Positions 16,963 through 23,771 of a stretch of DNA of 23,771 nucleotides are shown piece by piece (within the stretch, counting starts at the first letter, position 1; each line of letters starts with the position of its first letter). Under the pieces are notes generated by a model that saw only the letters and a program-made list of their open reading frames with translations, was not told the DNA's origin and made no database searches. The translations under genes and the position numbers were made by a program. Where the stretch lies: contig SMOI01000447.1 in NCBI GenBank assembly GCA_008000375.1, positions 1-23,771 on the forward strand, read 5' to 3'. The stretch is from Poteriospumella lacustris. Its lineage: Eukaryota; Sar; Chrysophyceae; Chromulinales; Dinobryaceae.

Positions 16963-18805
16963 ATGGCATCGTTGAGACAGGACGCAAGATCTGCAGCTCC
17001 CTTGATCTCCGAAGAGGAGCATGACGTCGACTTCGGGGGCTCCGACCAGGAGTGGGATGACCCCAGCCCAGAAGCCGAAGAGGCCGGGCGCGAGACATCT
17101 GACGTCTCGGTCGCAACGGGCAAGCGCAAACGCGCTAGCCCGATGACGAGACGCGACGACGAGAGCCAAGGCGAAACGGCGGGCAACGCCCGCCAAAAGG
17201 ACCCATTGACGGCGGAGCAATTGTCGCGGGCTCGACGAAGAAGTTGAAACCTATTAGACCTAGTACTCTTGGAAATTATATCAGTGCATTGACATATTTA
17301 TACAAGGAAAATGGAAATGCGCACTCGTTCGAAGGCCCTCGAGACGAATCCGGAGACTCCGGACCGTCGACGAGGCGACCGTCGACGTCAAACAGGCCCC
17401 CACAAACTCCGAGAGCGAAGGCTCGCCGGAGACAGGCTCCGAAGCGACCACGATCGTGGCCCAGGTTCGACGCATTCCTCGGAAACCTGCCCAAGAAAGT
17501 GATGAGGAGGATGCGATTGGGACGAGCCAGATAGCGCGGCCGTCGGAGATCAACGTCCCCGTGTCTCATGAAACTGCAGTATCGGCACGTTCAGGGACGT
17601 AATCGACTCGCCATCGATGATGCCACGAAATTCTTCTGTGACCTGCAGTTGTGGCGCAACCGCAACCGTCGGACGCGGTTGCGGGCTCGCCTTTATCTCC
17701 GACGTCGCGGCGTGGCTGGATGACCACGCCGAGGACCCCGGAAAGAATCCGACCCAGCGTCCATGGACCGCCATGGACGATACCAAGCTGCAGCAACTCA
17801 TGCTGGCCTGGCTCAGCTGCGCCGGACTGCAAACCACTGTGGAGTCCGCGATTGATGCGACGTATCGCTATCGACTACACAAGTGGCTGCAGCACTCCTA
17901 CGAAGACAACTATCAGATGATAGTTGACTATCGAAAGGACGTCACCCAAGCCCTACAGCCCGTAACGGCAATGTGGGACCCGGCGGAAGCACCGATCCGC
18001 CAGCAATGGACGCTGCGACTGGCTCAGGTCCTTCTTGACCCACGAGTCCAGCGTTCCCCAGCCGTCCAAGCCCTGCCCAAGGTTGATCAAGCGATCCCAG
18101 GGAATCTGCTTGACAATCCTGTCGTATGCAAGATAGCAATCGACGTCATCCGTCATCCGGGATATGCCTGTCGCAGACCAGGCGTTCTGGGACGCTTTGG
18201 ACGTGCCTACTCCATACGTCGGAGAGGCACGGACCATCGTGGACACCCCGCGAGCATTGTTCAACTTCCTCAGTCAAGTTAGCAAGGCTATAGCGAAGGT
18301 GTACCAAGTGGTCTGGTGCGTGAGGGTTGATCCACTTGACCTCTTCCCTTCAGGCGAGGAGCGAGACAAAGAGACGCCCAACACGGGTCGACAAGGGGGC
18401 CCGACCTCGCGGAAGGACAGGGGAGCAACACCCAAGTCCCTGCACCAAGGTTTGGGCAAACCAAAACTGCCCAAATAGACGCCAATGCAGGGGGGAACGA
18501 TAACCCCTTCGGCGCCAACGGCGGCGGAAAAAGCATGCTTTGCATGCGGCCGCCTCGGACACGTCGGGTTTGAGTGCTTCCACCGCGACCATCCCCACGC
18601 GAACAAAGACCCAAATGTGAAGTGGGTCGACTCCGCAGGGGGGATGGCCTGCAGTAAGCTGCACCCTACCACAACGGTACTACCGCCCAGCCGACTCCCT
18701 GGCGGAGGACCGTACAGCGGGCCCGGGTCCATCAAACCAGCATCGTCGACGGCTCACCAAGGTAAGCCCTCCATCGCCACCATTGTGCCTCACGCAAAGA
18801 CTTGA
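16963..18805 (+). pseudogene. Gag-like retroelement remnant with CCHC zinc knuckle
   Basis: ATG at 16963 starts an acidic then basic leader (MASLRQDARSAAPLISEEEH, GKRKRASP). A shifted frame at 17.24-17.34 kb reads KPIRPSTLGNYISALTYLYK, which resembles the helical core-binding domain of tyrosine recombinases such as those of Cryptons. Low-complexity charged sequence follows. A long frame from ATG 17617 holds AWLSCAGLQTTVESAIDATY and VTAMWDPAEAPIRQQWTLRL, helical and gag-like, then shifts at about 18.16 kb into MPVADQAFWDALDVPTPYVG and TPRALFNFLSQVSKAIAKVY. A last frame has C-FACGRLGHVGFE-C (18536-18577), a CX2CX4HX4C zinc knuckle typical of nucleocapsid domains, and ends TGA 18803-18805. No protease or RT follows. 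At least four frame or stop breaks mark it as dead. Confidence 0.55.
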
Positions 18806-18812
18806 ACACCTG

Positions 18813-19029
18813 ACGTATCATCATGCATCATGACCCATGCATCATCGAGGCCAACGATTTGTATCGCCATTGTGTGAAGCCTCCTTGGGTGGTCGCATTC
18901 GACTCCAAGATATTCGCGATGCCATCCTTCGCGTCGATCCGTCGTTTGCTTCGACGCGAGTACGCAGTTCAAGGATCTATGCGTTTTTCACACGCTGATA
19001 GAAACCACAAATTAGTTCATTACCACTAA
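18813..19029 (+). pseudogene. Integrase (rve-type DDE) fragment, plus-strand copy
   Basis: The nucleotide sequence is the inverted counterpart of 19222-19440. It encodes IRDAILRVDP in one frame, then RRLLRREYAVQGSMRFSHAD and RNHKLVHYH in another. A 26-nt deletion at 18940/18941 relative to the other copy causes the frame change. The motif around HAD-NHK holds the first catalytic Asp of an integrase family with WHxDGNHKLxRWxFVIHGxID. The fragment ends right after this motif. Confidence 0.62.
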
Positions 19030-19090
19030 AACTATCCAAAAGAAAACCATGAATGATTGATTCATCAGATGCTAAATAATTAATTAATTA

Positions 19091-19440
19091 ATTCCATCTC
19101 TGCACGGCATCGTAAAACGCGTCCAAGACAGTAGTACTACGGTTGTTGTCCGCGCAAACCAAATACATGATCGCACGAGAAAATCCGTCAATACATCCAT
19201 GAATCACGAAGTTGTAACGAACTTACTTGTGGTTTCCATCCGCGTGCCATAAATGCATAGGCCCTTGCACCGCATAGTCGCGTCGAATCAAACGACGGCA
19301 CTGTCTTTCCGCTGGATCACGAGGATCGACGCTAAGGATAGCATCGCGAATATCGTGGCGTCGAATGCGACCTCCCAAGGAGGCTTCACACAATGAACAT
19401 ACAATTCGTTCGCCTCGATGATGCATGGTAGAATCAGAGA
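19091..19440 (-). pseudogene. Integrase (rve-type DDE) fragment, minus-strand copy
   Basis: The minus strand reads RRHDIRDAILSVDPRDPAER, RRLIRRDYAVQGPMHLWHAD, GNHK, stop, then VRYNFVIHGCIDGFSRAIMY and NRSTTVLDAFYDAVQRW, where homology ends at a TTAA-rich run (about 19072-19094). This is the N-terminal half of an integrase catalytic core, with its first Asp in HADGNHK. The single TAA (19225-19223) sits where the plus-strand copy has TTA (Leu, 19012-19014), so it is a point nonsense mutation. The stop also creates a GTAAGT donor-like string, but the coding text continues immediately after it, so splicing is unlikely. The later Asp and Glu are missing. Degenerate N-terminal text continues to about 19.6 kb. 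Confidence 0.68.
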
Positions 19441-19846
19441 TTCTACCTTTTCGTTAGGCTTCGGCGATATTGGCAACAGGATCTACAAAGTGGGCCTGTT
19501 TTCGCCAACGCTGCCACCGTTTCAAATTCACTCGTTCCAATGCCACAAGTTTCTTCCATTGTATTCGCGACAGGCGGTAGACGGAAACATTACATTTTGA
19601 TGCAATTCTTCACTGTCTTGATGCGCTAATAGACACTAGAGGAATATTTGTTTATTATCTTTAAATGAAATATATATTTTTAACAAATAGGTAATAGAGA
19701 AATAATATTATATGTTTAGACACTTAGTGAATTCGTGGCCTTTACTCTTCGTGGCCTCTATTCGGCGTCGATACTCAGCGATCGCGAGTAACTATTATAT
19801 GAGCCTTTAGACACTTATTATGATAACTATTATATGAGTAACTATT
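19441..19846. other. AT-rich non-coding region
   Basis: To about 19.6 kb this holds degraded sequence upstream of the minus-strand integrase (RIQWKKLVALERVNLKRWQR in one frame, then a stop). From 19.62 to 19.85 kb it is AT-rich with TTTAGACACTTA twice (near 19.72 and 19.81 kb) and a 15-bp tandem repeat. No gene is supported. Confidence 0.45.
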
Positions 19847-19857
19847 TTATGAGTAAC
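19786..19857 (+). repeat. Imperfect 15-bp tandem repeat
   Basis: The unit TAACTATTWTATGAG recurs: GAGTAACTATTATATGAG at 19786-19803, GATAACTATTATATGAG at 19822-19838, GAGTAACTATTTTATGAG at 19836-19853, then a last partial unit. The first copy is separated from the others by 18 bp. Confidence 0.7.
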
Positions 19858-20059
19858 TGTTACCGGTTTCCGCGGTAAGCAAAGTTGCGTTGACATCATT
19901 GCTATCGGCGCTTTCATATTGCTCCATGGTCAATCGTCCTCCGTTGAAATCCGGATACATTTTAGCTTGACGAACTTGCTGCGACACGATGCGGCAGCAA
20001 ACGCATTCCCGAGAAAGCACTGCTGACCAATTCTCTCGTTTAAGTCTCTGCTTATAAAA
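19847..20059 (-). other. Unrecognised short open frame
   Basis: The minus strand is open for about 70 codons, reading ENWSAVLSRECVCCRIVSQQ and KMYPDFNGGRLTMEQYESAD and ending GNSYS at TAA 19849-19847. It is preceded by ATAAGCAG, a possible splice acceptor at 20048-20050. Composition is protein-like but no family is recognised, and no upstream exon is evident. Could be a terminal exon of a decayed gene. Confidence 0.25.
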
Positions 20060-20160
20060 TCAGAGAAATGTGCCTGACAAGGTCAGTCGAACGAACTCTT
20101 CTGATCGGATGTTTCCACCAACCGCGTGAACTAAATCGTGGCATTGTAAACTTGGAAAAG

Positions 20161-20510
20161 TTAGAAAAGGTGGCCGAAAAAACAAGACTTTCCGAAGTGC
20201 ACTTTGGAAAAGTGCCCCTTTTGGCCATCGTAGTCAAAAAAACAGGACGTTTTCATTAGTGCAATTTTAAAAAAGTCCTGTTTTTTCGTCGTAGGGTGGC
20301 CCAGATGCACTCGGTTGTGCATCCGTAGGACAGCTGGGATGTATTTGCGATCTGTAAAGGCGCAATCAAAACGTACAGTACGACAAGCACAACTCGGATC
20401 AACATCATAACATTGGATTGGCGATTTGATGGTGCACCTTGTTACTTTGTGACAGACAGTTTGGCATGGTGATGCAAAGCAGGTCATCTAGAGCGATTCA
20501 CAGACGCTAT
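20161..20510 (-). other. Unrecognised Cys-rich open frame disrupted by a hairpin repeat
   Basis: From about 20487 the minus strand reads MTCFASPCQTVCHKVTRCTI, DVDPSCACRTVRFDCAF and RKYIPAVLRMHNRVHLGH, with regularly spaced Cys that suggest a zinc-binding segment. It then runs into a hairpin repeat (20223-20301) whose translation (KKQDFFKIALMKTSCFF) is low complexity. The frame closes soon after. Probably a transposon remnant; not identified. Confidence 0.25.
20223..20301. repeat. 79-bp imperfect inverted repeat, MITE-like
   Basis: Inner arms AAAAAACAGGAC (20237-20248) and GTCCTGTTTTTT (20275-20286) are perfect. Outer arms extend to GGCCA-TCGTAGTC on the left and CGTCGTAGGGTGGCC on the right with mismatches. 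A related end, GTGGCCGAAAAAACAAGAC, lies at about 20170-20188. This could be a miniature transposon or two abutting transposon ends. Confidence 0.65.
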
Positions 20511-20727
20511 CAAGAACAAGATTTATGATCGTTTCGGTTGCATTGACTGCAATTGTTTAGAGACCACCAAACCGGGCAGTGGTCCCAGAAAGTCTGGCCC
20601 AAACAGTGAAAGATCGTCTGTTAAACGTCACCGTGCCCTTCACAATCAATGGCTGGAAATCAATTCATGGTCTCCAACATCAGACTGTAGATTGTGCGTA
20701 CGGAATGACAGTCGCCTTTTGTAGACC

Positions 20728-21750
20728 CTATTTGCCAAGATGAAACGACTGGGCGCTTCTGAATTGCATCCGATAAAGCGAGTAGCTCAGCTTCGTCGAT
20801 TTAACGAAGATTTGGCTTTTTGCAATCAACGTGGACACCAGACGCTGCATCCACGTAAGCAGCGGGTGATTATGGAAGTTCGTCAGCACGATCATCCGAC
20901 CTGTCGTCAAATATTAATACTCTGGATAGTTTCTGCTCGCCTTGGTTCGTTGGAGACTGTTCTCGTGTCGACAAGAACGCCAAGAACGCGCAATGGCCGT
21001 TAGATGGTCCGGCCTTGTGCGCTTTTCCAGGTAGGCTAGCTTTGCAACAATAGTTTGGAACCTCTCCTTGTGTTCAGCACTGAGTCCGGCACTCTCATTC
21101 ACCTCAAATAAGTCGCAGGGGCTAGAGACGATGCCGAACCAGATACACTGTAAACCTTCAGCATGTCCTCTTCGTAAGTCTGCATGTCGACTTCAACTGA
21201 CTCCAACCCGAAAACGAACCTCATTCCTAGGTACGAATGTTGAAATCCTTGAGTATCCGTCAGGATTTGGAATCATTCATTGAGGCACTTCAGTAGAGTA
21301 TCCAGCTCATCGGCTTCGTTTACCGTAATGAACAGATCATCGACCTAGAGGGCAATGGTCGTATGAGCTTTACCCGTGGTCTTATTCACGAGGACGGGGT
21401 CGTACGGGGTTGCCTTGAAACCACGCAAGAACACAGAGAGCGTTCGGAACCACATCAGTCTCGATTCCTGACAACCGTACAGAGCTTTCCGAAGGTTCGA
21501 TAGATCATCACTCGGGCTGCATACATAACGGCGTAGATAATCAGCTGGTGAGGGAGCTTGTACAAACACAATGACGATGACCCCGCAGACGCCGCGGCCG
21601 AAGCGAAGGGGTCGCTTTTTCCGTAACACCAGGAACCCCTCACAAGGTAATGGCTTCCTTGACATTCTCCTGGACATTCCTACTATCAACCGAATATTTC
21701 TCTCCATACTTCAAAGCTAAAAGGGGATGATCACCTTGCGTTTCTGGATT
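20728..21750 (-). pseudogene. Second copia-type RT/RNase H, degraded
   Basis: On the minus strand the order is that of copia pol. RT text includes LRKALYGCQESRLMWFRTLS and ATPYDPVLVNKTTGKAH (21.37-21.50 kb). A stop codon TAG (21347-21345) replaces the Tyr of the YVDD box, after which VDDLFITVNEADELDTLLKC continues. Then come HSYLGMRFVFGLESVEVDMQ, ERFQTIVAKLAYLEKRTRPD (about 21.03-21.07 kb) and an RNase H piece around DEAELLALSDAIQKRP (20.74-20.80 kb). Several stops and frameshifts are present. The sequence differs clearly from the copia at 9.2-11.1 kb, so it is a separate lineage. Its upstream part beyond 21.7 kb is not recognisable. Confidence 0.75.
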
Positions 21751-22070
21751 TACTTCACGATGCCATGTCCAGAACGTCTATCAAAAGCGGTCTCTCATCT
21801 GAGGTCGGCCATAGGGCCTTCAATTTACACACGAACATTTATTATGAAGTTTCCGTGTCCAACGTCACGAATAAAAACAGTCTTGGTTTCAAGAAAGTTT
21901 TGAAACTGCGAAGAAAAGGTAATCTTTGTCTGGAGGCATCTTTGTCTGTTGGGTGGGTGTTGTACTTAAGTTGATACCGGATGAATAGTAAAACAACCCC
22001 CGAAGATATTCATACACGTTCTGCTGTACATCTTGTCATTTGTATAAACCTGAATATGTGATTCTCCATC

Positions 22071-22122
22071 GCTTGTCATGTTTAACGCTAGGAAAGAAAT
22101 TCTATGCTTGTCATGTTTAACG
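22071..22122. repeat. 17-bp direct repeat inside the Tc1-type remnant
   Basis: GCTTGTCATGTTTAACG occurs at 22071-22087 and 22106-22122. It marks a segmental duplication or insertion scar between the TVKHDK and GCF motifs. Confidence 0.75.
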
Positions 22123-22746
22123 GTCCCAATTAGACAGTTGGGAGCGTACCTTTCGTTGTGCGTCCGCCATACCCGTTTTCTGCCTTTAAAAGACAACACA
22201 AACGGAGACTCGTCGGTCCACAAAACGCGCTTCCACTGCTCTTTAGTCCAATTCAAGTGGGCTCGACACCATTCCACGCGGCGAGCGCGGTTCACGGGGT
22301 TGATGAAGGGCTTTCTCACCGCCCAGTAGCTGTTGAATTCTCCACTTTCTTTTATCTTCGAGCGTATAGTGTTTTTGCGTATGTTTGGAAGGGCCACCTC
22401 TCTTGTAATGCCTTCGGCCGTGCAAAACCGGTTTCGTTTAACATAAATCATAATCGCGCGATCTTCTCTTTCACTCGTTTTTCGCTTCCTTCCTGAGCCT
22501 TTCTTGCGATCAAGAGTCTGTTGAGTATCGTGCAGCCGACAAAACGGGCAATTGTAGTGTGACTTCTATTCAACTCATTCCCAATCTCTTTGTAGGATCG
22601 ATTAGCTGCTCGTCTTTGAAGGATTACGATCTTCTCTCGAGCCGTAAGTTGCTTCCTAGGTGCGGTGGGCTCGTCGACAAGGTCGTCAATCTCCTCGTCA
22701 GACTCCTCCTCCTCGGGTTCGGAAGCAGTTTCTTCTTCGACATCAT

Positions 22747-22801
22747 CTGAAATGAAAAATAAAGTGAATATATTCATAGAAAAATACCAATAATACAATA
22801 C
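22747..22801 (-). other. Short intron in the Tc1-type transposase gene
   Basis: The 55-bp intron runs from donor GTATTG (22801-22796) to acceptor TTTTTCATTTCAG (ending 22747). It is AT-rich, and its removal joins PPPQ to DDVEEE in frame through the split codon G-AT. Confidence 0.6.
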
Positions 22802-23075
22802 CTTGTGGCGGTGGACCCACTGGAAGTTGCAAGTTCGACACGAGATTCTCATCCAAAGGTTCATTGTCATAGGAGCAGTTGGTAAGATACTCCGACAACG
22901 AATCAAGAAATCTCAACATCTTTTGAGCAAATTGTCCGCAACGAGAACTAAAAGTATTGGCGGAAAGCTGACTTCGAGACGCGTTTGAATATGACAAATG
23001 CAAGCAGAGCTCGAATGAAGCATCGCTGGAAAACGCAACAGAGTCTAAAATTGCCGTTGGTGCGTTTTTTGTTGA

Positions 23076-23142
23076 GCATACTGTACGTTTATTGCATTCG
23101 TCCATCTATAAATACGGTGCATGAACTACACAATATGTCTAG
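23076..23142 (-). repeat. 5' end repeat of the Tc1-type element, shared with 14.0 kb
   Basis: This segment includes the start codon of the Tc1-type exon 1 and the upstream TATA-like CGTATTTATAG. It matches 13994-14060 over about 66 bp in the same orientation. Immediately right, TYCCAACGCAAT occurs twice (about 23154-23182). Confidence 0.6.
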
Positions 23143-23284
23143 CATACGCAATTGTCCCAACGCAATTCGTTCCAACGCAATCGTCCACATACGGGATCAT
23201 ATCAACTTCGATGCCCGCGCTCCTCTGAACAATTCGCATCCCAAGGTATCAATTTTGTCGGTCATCCCTGCAACCGCGGACAGT

Positions 23285-23482
23285 TTCGGGCTGTGGCGTT
23301 TTCTTACTAGAAAACCCTTTACTAGCACCTCAATACCTTCCACGGGAAGGCTTGATCTCCTCAAACGCTTGGGGAGAAACTGCAAGGTGAGTTGTAAAGT
23401 AATTACAGAGGTGAAGACGAAGAAAGAACAGAACTGCAACCAGACGCTGTCTGGTGCACATATGCGTGACACAGTGTCGCGC
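23285..23482 (+). repeat. Dispersed repeat R, copy 2 (inverted relative to 15.9 kb)
   Basis: Matches the reverse complement of 15890-16112. Peptide text RFLTRKPFTSTSIPSTGRLD parallels LTRNPVTSTSTPSMARFELI. The hairpin is kept with a changed loop, ACCAGAC-GCT-GTCTGGT at 23439-23455. Confidence 0.7.
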
Positions 23483-23601
23483 AACACTACCCTTCTTCGC
23501 CGGAGAGAATAAAAGACAGAGAAAGAAAATTGTAAAAGCATATATAATATACTATAGTGAGTAAAAGAGTGAAGAAAGGGAAGAATAGAAACAAATAAGG
23601 T

Positions 23602-23621
23602 AACCCTAACCCTAACCCTAA
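23602..23621 (+). repeat. Interstitial telomere-like tract (AACCCT)3
   Basis: Three perfect AACCCT units plus AA, the TTAGGG-type motif on the complementary strand. It is followed by ordinary sequence for at least 150 bp, so it is not a chromosome end in this assembly. It may be a chance tract or a scar of a former end. Confidence 0.6.
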
Positions 23622-23683
23622 AGTGAAACGGCCGCGAAGAAAAAAGTGAAACGGTCGCGAAGAAAAAAGTGAAACGGCCGCTG
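23621..23683 (+). repeat. 23-bp minisatellite, about 2.7 units
   Basis: The unit AAGTGAAACGGCCGCGAAGA plus AAA starts at 23621, 23644 and 23667, with one C/T change. It abuts the telomere-like tract and is followed by a CAG-rich stretch (23681-23706). Confidence 0.8.
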
Positions 23684-23771
23684 CGCAGCAGCAACAGCAG
23701 CAGCAAAAAACGCGACCGCGCCAGCAGCCAAAATCACAATTCAATTCAAAATAGCGAAATTGCATTATCGG

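Larger units (their letters stand above)
21966..23105 (-). pseudogene. Tc1/mariner-type transposase with intron, truncated
   Basis: Exon 1 runs from ATG 23105 to 22802 (ending QLPVGPPPQ) and a 55-bp intron spans 22801-22747. Exon 2 begins DDVEEETASEPEEEESDEEI, then an HTH region (LTAREKIVILQRRAANRSYK, EIGNELNRSHTTIARF, about 22.55-22.65 kb). A frameshift near 22.45 kb leads to TIRSKIKESGEFNSYWAVRK and a typical Tc1 block, KRVLWTDESPFVLSFKGRKR with the first catalytic Asp, then ERYAPNCLIGTVKHDK. An inserted segment flanked by a 17-bp direct repeat follows. NIFGGCFTIHP (usual WGCF) is the last family match. The frame stops at 21966, and the second Asp and the Glu/Asp are missing. Start support comes from the homologous ATG at 14.0 kb. 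Dead by truncation, frameshift and insertion. Confidence 0.75.

Noticed and set aside
22985-23512. Plus-strand 175-codon frame
   Set aside because: It spans the antisense of Tc1 exon 1, a promoter-like repeat and repeat R, three unrelated units, so it is not one gene.
23602-23621. True chromosome end
   Set aside because: Only three units, and non-telomeric sequence continues to the right.
23197-23706. Minus-strand 169-codon Phe/Leu-rich frame
   Set aside because: It runs through the telomere-like tract and minisatellite; the composition comes from the repeats.
1-23771. tRNA, rRNA or bacterial operon features
   Set aside because: No cloverleaf, rRNA core or ribosome-binding-site pattern was seen; gene structure is eukaryotic.

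Overview
The window is eukaryotic nuclear DNA. The left quarter carries GT-AG introns, long low-complexity codon runs and no bacterial operon structure. Three clues point to a stramenopile alga, possibly a diatom: a secreted protein made of Pro-Ser-x-x tetrapeptides, a PX protein with an EDR2 C-terminal domain, and copia-type pol genes resembling algal lineages. A short TTAGGG-type telomeric repeat near the right edge is compatible with this. The taxonomy is inference; no rRNA or organelle marker is present.

Layout. (1) Positions 1-5.75 kb are a GC-rich host-gene block. A secreted PS-repeat protein lies on the minus strand and runs off the left edge. It is divergent from a three-exon PX/EDR2-C membrane-associated protein on the plus strand, which converges on a helix-hairpin-helix protein on the minus strand. 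(2) Positions 5.8-8.6 kb hold a piggyBac-type transposon with one long intact transposase ORF, bracketed by unusual GC-rich palindromes. (3) Positions 8.74-11.1 kb hold the 3' half of a copia retrotransposon: a putative 3' LTR, a polypurine tract and an open RT/RNase H frame. The integrase and 5' LTR are not seen. (4) Positions 11.1-12.55 kb hold a frameshifted unknown gene between two short direct repeats. (5) From 12.6 to 23.5 kb the DNA is a patchwork of broken mobile elements on both strands: a psq-HTH transposase, a second DDE transposase, a copia integrase fragment, a gag-like CCHC gene, two inverted integrase fragments, a second copia RT with a stop codon in its YVDD box, and a Tc1/mariner-type transposase with a 55-bp intron. 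(6) The right end has a three-unit CCCTAA tract and a 23-bp minisatellite.

The three left-hand genes share no obvious pathway. The rest is best read as a nested transposon graveyard next to a gene block. Only the piggyBac transposase and the copia RT/RNase H frame look intact as ORFs. The points most worth following are the secreted PS-repeat gene hidden antisense to an open frame, the palindromic piggyBac ends, the orphan pseudogene at 11.6-12.5 kb, and the inverted integrase pair, where each copy shows the mutation that broke the other.
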